From Reinekea sp. G2M2-21 (lineage in GTDB: Bacteria; Pseudomonadota; Gammaproteobacteria; Pseudomonadales; Natronospirillaceae), in the NCBI RefSeq assembly GCF_015687175.1, contig NZ_JADPQG010000002.1, positions 248,001 through 312,000 of the forward strand: a stretch of DNA of 64,000 nt. Reading direction: 5' to 3'. The notes under the pieces are model-generated. The model was not told the origin of the DNA. It was given only the letters and a program-made list of their open reading frames with translations, and did no database searches. This document shows, in pieces, positions 51,386 to 58,981 of this stretch (position 1 is the stretch's first letter; each line of letters begins with the position of its first letter). A program made the translations under genes and the position numbers.

Positions 51386-51874
51386 TCATACTAAACCCAA
51401 TCTTGCGAGCGAGGTGGTGTTCATTCGGTTGTAACTACTGTTGTTAGCGATATCCGCTTTGGTGATGAGAAAGAAGTCGTCCAGCCAAATTGAGTATTCC
51501 AGCAGGCGGTCTTTGATGCGCGTGGCTTCCAGCAAGTGTTTGTCTTTGATCGATAAGGTTCCTTTGGGGTTGTGGTGAATGAGGATGAGCCGTGTGGCGT
51601 TGGCTTGAATAATGTGGCTGATGAGTAAATTGGTGGTGAGTTCTTTCAGTGAAAATTTGCCGGTGAGGATGGGTCGACTTTCCAATAACACGCTGCGCGT
51701 GCTGAGCATGAGTGCGTGAATGGCTTCATGTTTTAGATGGATGAAGGTGTTGGCGATGTACAGCTCGGCACGGGCGATGCTATCCAGTATAACCGGGTTG
51801 GGTTTTTCCAGTTCGCGTTGATGGGCGTGGGTGAACAGCAGTTCGTCGTCGATGTTCGTGATTTTTTTGTACAT
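51386..51874 (-). CDS. Divergent RadC/JAB-domain protein, metal site altered
   Basis: 162-aa protein resembling the short RadC (JAMM-fold) proteins carried by mobile elements. SIARAELYIANTF, SRPILTGKFSLKELTTNLLI and ATRLILIHHNPKGTLSIKD follow the family order. The metal motif HNHPSGxxxPSxxD is changed to HHNPKGTLSIKD: the second His is Asn102, two residues are missing, and only His100, Ser108 and Asp111 fit. Zinc binding is therefore doubtful. Start ATG 51874. It probably forms an operon with the 112-aa gene upstream (122 bp gap). Confidence 0.65.
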   Translation of the reverse strand: MYKKITNIDDELLFTHAHQRELEKPNPVILDSIARAELYIANTFIHLKHEAIHALMLSTRSVLLESRPILTGKFSLKELTTNLLISHIIQANATRLILIHHNPKGTLSIKDKHLLEATRIKDRLLEYSIWLDDFFLITKADIANNSSYNRMNTTSLARLGLV

Positions 51875-51996
51875 GGTTGTCTCGCTTTTTAAATTCGTTT
51901 TCTGTTTAAAAATTTTCAAGCATCAGAAACCTTGCCTGCGGGCGCAGGCAAGATGTGCGGCTAAGCAATGTGTTCTGTGTTTTTTACTGCGTGAGT

Positions 51997-52335
51997 TCAG
52001 CGCCTGTTTTTACTTCGGTACTGCTTTAACAGTTGCTGATAACTCACGAATGTCACGGAACACGGCTTAAGCCGCATCGAATTTGGAAAAGCTCCGGTGT
52101 ACAACGCCAGGGCGATGCGAAAACGCCACCAGTGCAGGGCACGTAAATACGCGGGGTTGGTTTCTATCTGTGGGTTTCGGTGCCGGTTGGCGATTGATTG
52201 TTTTATTGCGGTGTCACAAGGGTTATTCGCTTCAACGGGGTGTTGAAGGTCGCTTTTAGTTGCGCTTAGTTTTTCTTGTGAGTGGATATTTTCTTGGAAC
52301 GAGCGGTGCTCTAGCTTAGAATCTTGCTTAGCCAT
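51997..52335 (-). CDS. Hypothetical protein beside the RadC-like gene
   Basis: 112-aa basic protein. The first half is polar and likely disordered (KLEHRSFQENIHSQEKLSAT); the second has AYLRALHWWRFRIALALYTG and ends KQYRSKNRR. No family was recognised. Start ATG at 52335 follows TTAGGT. A leader hairpin lies upstream (52366-52399). Same strand as the RadC-like gene. Confidence 0.45.
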   Translation of the reverse strand: MAKQDSKLEHRSFQENIHSQEKLSATKSDLQHPVEANNPCDTAIKQSIANRHRNPQIETNPAYLRALHWWRFRIALALYTGAFPNSMRLKPCSVTFVSYQQLLKQYRSKNRR

Positions 52336-52365
52336 AATTGATACCTAACTTATCGGTTGTGGTTA

Positions 52366-52399
52366 GCTGCCCTTGAGTGCGTCAACACTCTTGGGTAGC
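52366..52399. promoter_or_regulatory. Imperfect 14-bp hairpin upstream of the 51997-52335 gene
   Basis: GCTGCCCTTGAGTG (52366-52379) pairs with CACTCTTGGGTAGC (52386-52399) with three mismatches. It could be an operator or a leader hairpin. The stretch 52400-52682 to its right holds no supported gene. Confidence 0.35.
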
Positions 52400-52682
52400 G
52401 CTTAGTTTTCGCTACTTTCTTTCCGTTATTTGCCTCCTGAATTTTCTGAAAAACCAACCTGTATAAAACACTGGGTGAGGAATGAACACAATTTATTTTT
52501 TGTGTGAGGTGAGGTTATTGTGATGGATGTCTAAAAAAATTTGGTTTGTTCAATGAGGAGGTGGGATTTTTTCAGTGTCTTGTTAAAAATTTTCAGCCTT
52601 GGTGACTCAAACCTTTTGCTGATTTTAGTTTTGTGGTGTTTGGTTCATTCGAGAAATGGTTTAGTTGGGTGGCTTTTTTTCG

Positions 52683-52870
52683 TCAAGGGCCACAACAGCT
52701 TGGCCCTTAACAATCCCAGCCGCCGCCACAAACGACTGTTCACTCTTCTCAATTCCGTCTTCGACAGGTCGTTCGCGACGGCCATCCGTGGCCGGCTCAC
52801 TTGTTCAAGCATCCCTGCTTGAACAACCTGTGAGACGAGAATTGCTCCGCGCGGTCGTTTGAAAGGCGGT
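52683..52870 (-). repeat. GGA-hairpin element, divergent copy R5
   Basis: Minus-strand copy with the same layout as R1-R3 but little sequence identity. Hairpin A: perfect 10-bp stem TTGTTCAAGC/GCTTGAACAA (52801-52826), loop AGGGAT. Hairpin B: CGGCC/GGCCG (52779-52794), loop ACGGAT. Then GACCTGTCGAAG, as in GACCGTTCGAAG of R2, and a closing stem AAGGGCCA/TGGCCCTT (52685-52708). Confidence 0.75.
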
Positions 52871-52960
52871 GAAACAACGGCATGAGTCACTCTCTCAACA
52901 GCCAGTTAAACCGTCAGTTCCTGTCGCTATATTTTGACCCACCTAAATGTATCCCATTGC

Positions 52961-53287
52961 CGACATCGGCGTAAATAACCGCTCCGTCGCACCTGCTTTG
53001 GCTGACTTAATTGGCACGTCGCAACGGGTTCAAGGGCATGGATGCACTTGGAAGCGCCGCGCGTGCAGGGACGCACGCTCAAGCGACCGTTCGAAGAAAG
53101 TGAAAATTAAAGAAGATCACCGAAGCGGGCGACAAAAGGGGGTTCAAGGGGATCGCCCCTTGGAAAGAAAAAACTGAACTGCATGCAAGTACAAATATAA
53201 ATTATCTGCATCGAGTGCAAAAAAGATATCGCGACCGCCCTCGTGCCTCGGTTGGTCGCTCCTACAAAACGATTAAATCTCCATTTT
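52961..53287 (+). repeat. GGA-hairpin element, copy R2 (tandem unit 1, 327 bp)
   Basis: Hairpin A 53031-53050, CAAGGGC/GCACTTG with one mismatch, loop ATGGAT. Hairpin B 53061-53078, GCGTGC/GCACGC, loop AGGGAC. Closing stem CAAGGGG/CCCCTTG near 53145-53162. The unit continues past the core with an AT-rich part and GCGACC...GGTCGCTCCTAC, a REP-like ending. Confidence 0.82.
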
Positions 53288-53614
53288 CGATTTCGGCGTA
53301 AATAACCGCTCCGTCGCATCTGCTTTGGCTGACTTAATTGGCACGTCGCAACGGATACAAGGGCATGGATGCCCTTGTAAGCGCCGCGCGTGCAGGGACG
53401 CACGCTCAAGCGACCGTTCGAGGGAAGTGACAAGTAAGGAAGATCACCAAAGCGGGCGACAAAAAGGGGGTTCAAGGGGATCGCCCCTTGGAAAGAAAAA
53501 ACTGAACTGTATGCCAGCACAAATATAAATTATCTGCATCGAGTGCAAAAAAATATCGCGACCGCCCGCGTGCCTCGGTTGTTCGCTTCTATATATGTAA
53601 TCAATTTCCCTTTG
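53288..53614 (+). repeat. GGA-hairpin element, copy R3 (tandem unit 2)
   Basis: Exactly 327 bp after unit 1. Hairpin A 53356-53379 is a perfect 9-bp stem TACAAGGGC/GCCCTTGTA, loop ATGGAT. Hairpin B 53388-53405, GCGTGC/GCACGC, loop AGGGAC. Closing stem CCAAGGGG-type CAAGGGG/CCCCTTG near 53473-53490. Confidence 0.82.
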
Positions 53615-53690
53615 CAGTACAAACGTAAAAAACCATTCCGTCACAAAGGATTTAAGGGCACGAATGCTCTTGGAAGCGACGCCAGAAAGG
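53615..53690 (+). repeat. GGA-hairpin element, partial copy R4 (tandem unit 3)
   Basis: Starts in register, 327 bp after unit 2 (CGTAAAAAACCATTCCGTCA), then about 40 bp are deleted. Hairpin A is decayed (GGGC/GCTC, loop ACGAAT), and the copy ends just before the 53730 gene. Confidence 0.65.
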
Positions 53691-53729
53691 CCTAAACTGC
53701 ACCAAACTTAACTTATTGGTCAGGTAATT

Positions 53730-54842
53730 ATGTCTCATGTTTCCAGCTCGTTTCTCCAGCAATTAAATTGGGTGCAAAACCAGATGCCACGTACCCGGAA
53801 TGCCCTTACCGCGTTCCGGGCGTTGCCGAAAACCCGGATTGCCATCTGCACTCACCTCGACATTAAAATGATTCCGGTTTTCGAAGGTTTGCTGAACGCA
53901 GGTTGTGAACTGTTCATAACCACATGCGATCCAAATACCGTACGCGACGAGGTGGTCGCCTATCTGGTGAGCAAGGGCGCTGAAGCGGACGCCTGGCATG
54001 GCATGTCGGAAGCGCAATGGCGCGCGTCGCTGCAAAAGGCCATCGCTTGGCAACCTTCCTTTATCTGTGAATTTGGCGGTGAACTCACCGCGCTCTACCA
54101 CCAGCAACCGGGGCAGGGCTTAATTGCGGCGATGGAAGGTACGGGCTCGGGTGTCGCTAAATTAAAAAAACTGGATCTGCAAACACCTGTGTTGAACTGG
54201 GATGACCTGGATGCTAAAGAAGGCCTGCACAACCGTCACATGGTTGGCCTTACCGCCTGGCAAGCGTTTTGCCAGCGCACCCATCTGACTTTGCATGAAA
54301 AGCAGGTCACTCTGCTTGGCTATGGTTTGGTCGGGCAGGGCGTCGCTGCTGCCGCTCGCGCCTACGGGGGTTGCGTGACTGTCGTCGAACGCGATCCAGC
54401 ACGCCGGCTAATGGCAGCCTACGATGGCTGGCGAGTAGCTGAACTGGAATCTGTGCTGAGCACAACCGATGTTTTGGTCAGCGCCACCGGCGCCGTCGGT
54501 GTTGTGGGTCGGCAAGAAATAGAACAGCTGAAAGACGGTGCCTTTGTGATGAATGTCGGGCACGGCAGCGGTGAAATCCGTACTCAGGAATTAGCCGACA
54601 TCACACCGACCGAAGTGATGCCTTTTGTGTTTGATTACCCGGTGAATGATCGACACGTTTACCTGCTGGCAAACGGCGCTATGTTTAACTTAACAGCCGG
54701 CTTTGGTGACAGCCTTAATGCGTTTGATGTCACGTTGGCGATTATGGCGGGCGGACTTCACTGCCTGTTGACGGAGGCCGACAAACTGCCTGCAGGATTG
54801 CACCTGTTACCCGATAACGCCTGGAAACCCTGGCTGGCCTGA
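53730..54842 (+). CDS. Divergent adenosylhomocysteinase-like protein
   Basis: 370-aa relative of S-adenosylhomocysteine hydrolase, about 60-100 residues shorter than true enzymes. The NAD site GYGLVGQG (197-204) is intact. By eye, substrate-site equivalents His42, Glu136, Lys163 and Asn168 are kept, but the catalytic Asp after the Lys (Asp189 in rat) becomes His167, the DDGGD loop reads EFGGE, and the HPSF motif and C-terminal KPxxYRY tail are absent. So it binds NAD but probably acts on another substrate or not at all. No ahcY neighbours such as metF are seen. Confidence 0.75.
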   Translation: MSHVSSSFLQQLNWVQNQMPRTRNALTAFRALPKTRIAICTHLDIKMIPVFEGLLNAGCELFITTCDPNTVRDEVVAYLVSKGAEADAWHGMSEAQWRASLQKAIAWQPSFICEFGGELTALYHQQPGQGLIAAMEGTGSGVAKLKKLDLQTPVLNWDDLDAKEGLHNRHMVGLTAWQAFCQRTHLTLHEKQVTLLGYGLVGQGVAAAARAYGGCVTVVERDPARRLMAAYDGWRVAELESVLSTTDVLVSATGAVGVVGRQEIEQLKDGAFVMNVGHGSGEIRTQELADITPTEVMPFVFDYPVNDRHVYLLANGAMFNLTAGFGDSLNAFDVTLAIMAGGLHCLLTEADKLPAGLHLLPDNAWKPWLA

Positions 54843-54913
54843 AACGGTGCCATTCACCCAACGTTCAGCCGGGGCAGGCATACTGCTGTGGAAGAATACT
54901 GAGGAAAAACATC

Positions 54914-55705
54914 ATGTTACGTATTTTCAGTCTGTTTATCGTTGCGCTGCTCACCGCTTGTTCTATGCCACCAGCCGCCGTTTCCGCTGACAACAGTCGC
55001 ACAAGCCTGGATTGGACCGGGACTTATCAGGGCCTGTTACCCTGTGCCGATTGTGAAGGCATTCAAACGGTTATTGAACTGATCAACAGTCATGACGGAT
55101 CAAGCAATACCGGGCACTATCGGCTCACGCAACACCACCTGAAAGAGGGCAATACGGAAGTCAGCCATACGTCTGGTGTTTTTCAATGGCAACCCGATGG
55201 CTTGCGCATTTCACTGTTCGAGCCCGAGCAAGACACCGTGCAACTGAAAATTGAAGAAAATCAGTTACGCTGGCTGGACCAAAATGGCCAAGTGATTCAA
55301 GGTGATTTAACGGAAAACTATCGGTTACAGAAAGTCGCTGATAACACCCGGGTAGTGCTCCCAATTGCCGGAATTCACTGGCAGCTGACGGAATTAAATA
55401 GCGTTTCAACCGTCGATCAGAATCAATTGCCCACGTTGCTGATAAGCCCTGACGGGCGCGCTTCCGGTTTTGGCGGATGCAACCGTTACGCAGGCGACCT
55501 GAACATGACCAAGGCAGAACCCCTGTTTGGCCCACTGATGTCGACGCGCCGAGCCTGCATCGCCGCAACACTGGAACCTGAATTCTTCGCCACGCTGGCG
55601 AAAGCTGACCGGTTCGTTTTAACCCAAGCCAACGAGCTGCACGTGATAAACACGCAGGGGCAAATCGTTTTGCGCTTTGCCCCGGAGGCGTCCGCCGTCG
55701 ACTGA
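54914..55705 (+). CDS. NlpE-like / META-domain lipoprotein
   Basis: 263-aa lipoprotein (lipobox LTAC, Cys16). The N-terminal domain is NlpE-like: WTGTYQGLLPCADCEGIQT (about 34-52), including the CxxC. NlpE signals copper or envelope stress in E. coli. The C-terminal domain (about 150-255) is META/HslJ-like: WQLTEL, RASGFGGCNRYAG and LMSTRRAC. It probably resides in the outer membrane and monitors or protects the envelope. The fusion occurs in several Proteobacteria. Confidence 0.9.
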   Translation: MLRIFSLFIVALLTACSMPPAAVSADNSRTSLDWTGTYQGLLPCADCEGIQTVIELINSHDGSSNTGHYRLTQHHLKEGNTEVSHTSGVFQWQPDGLRISLFEPEQDTVQLKIEENQLRWLDQNGQVIQGDLTENYRLQKVADNTRVVLPIAGIHWQLTELNSVSTVDQNQLPTLLISPDGRASGFGGCNRYAGDLNMTKAEPLFGPLMSTRRACIAATLEPEFFATLAKADRFVLTQANELHVINTQGQIVLRFAPEASAVD

Positions 55706-55744
55706 ACAACTCTTTCGGAAATAATAGACATGGGCACTTGCACT

Positions 55745-55768
55745 TAATATTAGAAAAAACTAATATTA
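55745..55768. promoter_or_regulatory. Operator-like inverted repeat before the rhodanese gene
   Basis: TAATATTAG (55745-55753), six A, CTAATATTA (55760-55768): perfect 9-bp arms, 27 bases before the ATG. The size fits a site for an ArsR-type repressor, as used for some sulfide-related rhodanese genes; no such regulator is adjacent. Confidence 0.5.
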
Positions 55769-55795
55769 GGCAAACTTCAATTCTCAGGTGACACT

Positions 55796-56116
55796 ATGTT
55801 CGGTTTTTTAAAGAAGTTATTTGCGGACGACAGCGATGCGTTAGTTGCAGCATTAAAACAGGGCGGCACGGTTATTGATGTACGCTCACCCGGCGAATTC
55901 GCCAGTGGCTCAGTACCGGGAGCGATCAATATCCCGCACACCGATATCCGCAAAGCGAAGAAGAAACTCGCCAAAGCCAAACAGCCTCTCATTTTATGCT
56001 GCGCCTCTGGCATGCGATCTTCTGTAGCGTTGCAAGAGGTAAAGGCTTTGGGTTACGACAGTGCGATCAACGGTAAAACCTGGGGTAGGGTACTCAGCGT
56101 GAAGAAAGGGCTTTGA
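55796..56116 (+). CDS. Single-domain rhodanese
   Basis: 106-aa sulfurtransferase-like protein. The rhodanese strands VIDVRSPGEF (26-35) and GAINIPH (42-48) and the active loop CASGMRS (Cys69, Arg74) are intact, so it should carry a persulfide. No signal peptide, hence cytoplasmic. The stop lies in the loop of the terminator at 56105-56126. A palindromic operator-like sequence precedes it. Confidence 0.92.
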   Translation: MFGFLKKLFADDSDALVAALKQGGTVIDVRSPGEFASGSVPGAINIPHTDIRKAKKKLAKAKQPLILCCASGMRSSVALQEVKALGYDSAINGKTWGRVLSVKKGL

Positions 56117-56126
56117 TGCCCTTTTT
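56105..56126 (+). terminator. Terminator overlapping the rhodanese stop
   Basis: AAAGGGC (56105-56111), loop TTTGAT containing the stop codon, GCCCTTT (56118-56124), and a run of five T from 56122. Confidence 0.78.
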
Positions 56127-56150
56127 AATCCAGAGAAGAAGATAAACGAC

Positions 56151-57152
56151 TTAACCTAAACTAACACCGAGCAATTCTTCAACAACTTCATCATAGAAAT
56201 ATTCATCTGTGTCGATCAGGTTCCAAGGATACGGTAAAAACCGAGTTCCTCCTTTTCTAAGTGCTTGGCGAGCTCTCTTCTTTTCACCCATTAAGTAAAA
56301 ACAAAACGCGAAACTATTCATCGCAATAATATGCCCAAAATCTGTCATTGGTCGACAAACGGTTTTTTCATAGTTCTTAATAATTTGCTGTTTAATGACG
56401 GGGTTTTGAAAATAGTTCTTCTGAGGAATTTTGTTCGCTTCAAACCCCAATAAAAACCAAGCTTCTGCATGGGCATCACATACCAAACTATGGATTGCAG
56501 ACCCCAATGGAGCCTGCTTACTTGCATTCATGGCAAATTCTATCGCTTCACCTGGCTCACCACGCCATTTTTCAGACAATGCATAGACCATTCTTGAATG
56601 TACTTGGAAGTTATTAGGTTCACGCTTACCTGCAATTGCAAAAGCTTTCCACAAATGTTCGATTGATCTATTAGAAATCATTTCAACTTGAATCAGAAAC
56701 GTGAATGGAACGACCGTTTTGCTGTTAAGTTTTATAGCGGTAATTAAACTGGTACCCGCTTGTTTCATACGCCTGAGAAGAATCTCGGCATTTTCTTCAG
56801 AAACGGATGAAGACCAACCAGTCCCTCTGGCGCGATAGCCTATTTCAATAAAGTTTGCAGCCAATACGGTGTGACTTATCCAAGAATTGGGTCTTTCGCT
56901 TGCCCAGCGGGAAAACAGTGTGGATGTTTTTTCCATACTGGCAATATGACCGATAACGTTTGCCTGGAGTTCGGTGGGTAGCTTGGAAATAAGTGACTCT
57001 GCTTTAGCCCACCTATTTGCTTTTAAATAGCGATAGCCATGATGTATTGCGTGTCTGGCTTTCGGCGACTGATAGCTTCGAACCAACGGTGCGCGGTCTA
57101 ACGTAGACTTAGCAAAATAAACAGCTTTATCAAGCCAATATGGTAAGTACAT
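56151..57152 (-). CDS. Hypothetical helical-repeat protein (DUF4034-like)
   Basis: 333-aa soluble protein made of helices in TPR-like pairs (LKANRWAKAESLISKLPTEL at about 43-62; RRMKQAGTSLITAIKLNSKT at about 125). The ARGTGW segment followed by helix pairs recalls DUF4034 proteins. AT-rich compared with its neighbours. No catalytic motif. The start codon lacks a strong ribosome site. It may be a scaffold or an acquired gene; function unknown. Confidence 0.65.
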   Translation of the reverse strand: MYLPYWLDKAVYFAKSTLDRAPLVRSYQSPKARHAIHHGYRYLKANRWAKAESLISKLPTELQANVIGHIASMEKTSTLFSRWASERPNSWISHTVLAANFIEIGYRARGTGWSSSVSEENAEILLRRMKQAGTSLITAIKLNSKTVVPFTFLIQVEMISNRSIEHLWKAFAIAGKREPNNFQVHSRMVYALSEKWRGEPGEAIEFAMNASKQAPLGSAIHSLVCDAHAEAWFLLGFEANKIPQKNYFQNPVIKQQIIKNYEKTVCRPMTDFGHIIAMNSFAFCFYLMGEKKRARQALRKGGTRFLPYPWNLIDTDEYFYDEVVEELLGVSLG

Positions 57153-57198
57153 CTAAAATCCCTTCTTACGTGCTTAACAAAGTAATTTGTCAGGCAAT

Positions 57199-58131
57199 TT
57201 ACAACGATTTCTGCAACCATTCACTGCGCTGCAATTGACTTAAAAACGTCCAGGCGACGAATCGGCTGACTTTCTGCCCCTGCGCCATGTCAATGATCCG
57301 CACATCGGTTGGCTTGCACTTCTTCAACATACGCTTCACGACGGAGAGGTGATCCTGCTTGGACACGAGACAGGTAAACCAGCAGACATTGTTTCGAAAC
57401 ACTTTGCTCTGTTCAATCATGTTGCCAATAAATGCCAGCTCGCCGCCTTCGCACCACAACTCCGATCGCTGCCCGCCAAAGTTCAGTGTCGACTCTTGTA
57501 TTGCTTTGCCTTTGTTCAGGTTTCGGTTTTTACGTTGCGATCCGGCCGCAGCATCCGCAGCCGATTTATGGAAAGGTGGGTTGCACATCGTGAACGAGAA
57601 GCGGTCGTTTGGCTGTATCACGCCCTTAAATACAGAACTGGCATCGGTTTGCTCGACTAATTTAATTTTCGAAACCAGATTAGGGTTTTGAGTGATATTT
57701 GCCGCCGCGGCGCGATGGGATTCCGGATTAATTTCTGAGCCGGTAAACTGCCAGCCGTATGTTTGGCTGCCAATGATTGGGTACACCAGATTGGCACCGG
57801 TACCCACATCCAGCACACGTACCTTTTTACCGACCGGTACTTTGCCGTTGTTGTCGCTTGCCAAGAGATCTGCCGCGTAATGGATGTAATCAGCACGGCC
57901 CGGAATAGGCGGGCACAAAAATCCGTCCGGTATCGACCAGTGATGAACCCCGTAATGGTGAGCAAGTAAGGCTTTATTAAGAGCCAGTACCGCCTTCGCG
58001 TTACTGAAATCAATGGTGTCTTCGCCGCGCGGGTTCTTGGTGACAAAGGGTTTCAGCCCAGGCGTTGCCTGACACAGCAGGTCGATATTATAACGGTCTT
58101 GGTGCGGGTTGCGCGGGTGCAGCTTGGACAT
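57199..58131 (-). CDS. rlmF: 23S rRNA (adenine-1618-N6)-methyltransferase
   Basis: 310-aa SAM-dependent RNA methyltransferase. It begins MSKLHPRNPHQDRYNIDLL, characteristic of RlmF/YbiN. SAM motif VLDVGTGANLVYPIIG (about 104-119) and the catalytic CNPPF (about 183-187) of N6-adenine methylases are clear. E. coli RlmF modifies A1618 of 23S rRNA. Full family length. Monocistronic. Confidence 0.95.
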   Translation of the reverse strand: MSKLHPRNPHQDRYNIDLLCQATPGLKPFVTKNPRGEDTIDFSNAKAVLALNKALLAHHYGVHHWSIPDGFLCPPIPGRADYIHYAADLLASDNNGKVPVGKKVRVLDVGTGANLVYPIIGSQTYGWQFTGSEINPESHRAAAANITQNPNLVSKIKLVEQTDASSVFKGVIQPNDRFSFTMCNPPFHKSAADAAAGSQRKNRNLNKGKAIQESTLNFGGQRSELWCEGGELAFIGNMIEQSKVFRNNVCWFTCLVSKQDHLSVVKRMLKKCKPTDVRIIDMAQGQKVSRFVAWTFLSQLQRSEWLQKSL

Positions 58132-58257
58132 AACAGGGCAATAACCTTGAGCGGGAGCAAATTCGACGGTACAGGAAGCGATAGTAAGGTAATGCCTGCC
58201 CGCCCGCCACTTTGCAAATCGCCCAAAGGCTCAAATCACGCCGCTTGCCGCTAATTG

Positions 58258-58905
58258 TTACAACCCTTCGGCGGTGTTCAGCAGATCCATATGCCATTGA
58301 GCCTGAGCCAGCCCACCTTCATTGCGGTGCCAGGTAATCACCTGATCGCCATCGGCATCCGACCCATGAACGATGGCCGTCACCAGATCGTGTATTGCGT
58401 TTACCTTGGTTCGGGCTTCTGACAAGTCGTTCATGACGGCCACATTGTCTGTCAGCGCAATGGCCTGCTCAGCCCATAACGCGACGTTGCTGGCAGAGGT
58501 GCCGATGTGCAGGGCGTGGAGTTGGACGGCATCTGACGAACCGGGCGATTGTGCTGCCAGCATGATGTGTTTTTTCGCGCCTTTGGCGGCATCGACTACG
58601 CCAAAACCGAGTCCATTGCCGGAGCCTTCACCAGACAGCGCTTGGGCAACCTGACGCACATGGGCTTTTAACTCCGCGAGATCACTCGCTTGGGTTGCGG
58701 CCAGGCTGTGTTGCTCCGCAATGCTGGCTTCGGCGATGGCCGTGGTCAGGAAGCCTTGTTGATCCGGTGTGCTGGCCCATCGTTTATCCACGTGCTCCAT
58801 ATGGGCATGCGCCATATTCGGGGTGGGGTTGGTGGTTGTACCATAATCCGCGGCAAGCGCAGTTAATGACAGAGAAGCGAAAAGCAGTACGGTGAATGAG
58901 CGCAT
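58258..58905 (-). CDS. Periplasmic protein of unknown function
   Basis: 215-aa secreted protein. Signal peptide MRSFTVLLFASLSLTALAAD, cleaved about residue 18. The mature part is helical, with a His-rich start (MAHAHMEHVDKRW), AKGAKKHIMLAAQSP in the middle and DADGDQVITWHRNEGGL near the end, which looks like a calcium-binding EF-hand-type loop (DADGDQ...E). Conserved histidines might bind a metal. No family recognised with confidence. Confidence 0.7.
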   Translation of the reverse strand: MRSFTVLLFASLSLTALAADYGTTTNPTPNMAHAHMEHVDKRWASTPDQQGFLTTAIAEASIAEQHSLAATQASDLAELKAHVRQVAQALSGEGSGNGLGFGVVDAAKGAKKHIMLAAQSPGSSDAVQLHALHIGTSASNVALWAEQAIALTDNVAVMNDLSEARTKVNAIHDLVTAIVHGSDADGDQVITWHRNEGGLAQAQWHMDLLNTAEGL

Positions 58906-58981
58906 GGTTGAAACTCCAAAATTTGAGGGGGTTATACGGGTAACGAACCCAAGCCCCTCATTGGATGCAAAAAATTGAAAA

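Noticed and set aside
51386-52335. RadC-like and neighbouring gene as a possible integron recombinase
   Set aside because: The sequence follows the JAB/RadC order and has no tyrosine recombinase or intI-specific residues.
52541-52822. Plus-strand open frame of 93 codons left of and across repeat R5
   Set aside because: Low-quality composition (very Phe/Leu-rich, no ribosome-binding site) and overlaps the hairpin element.
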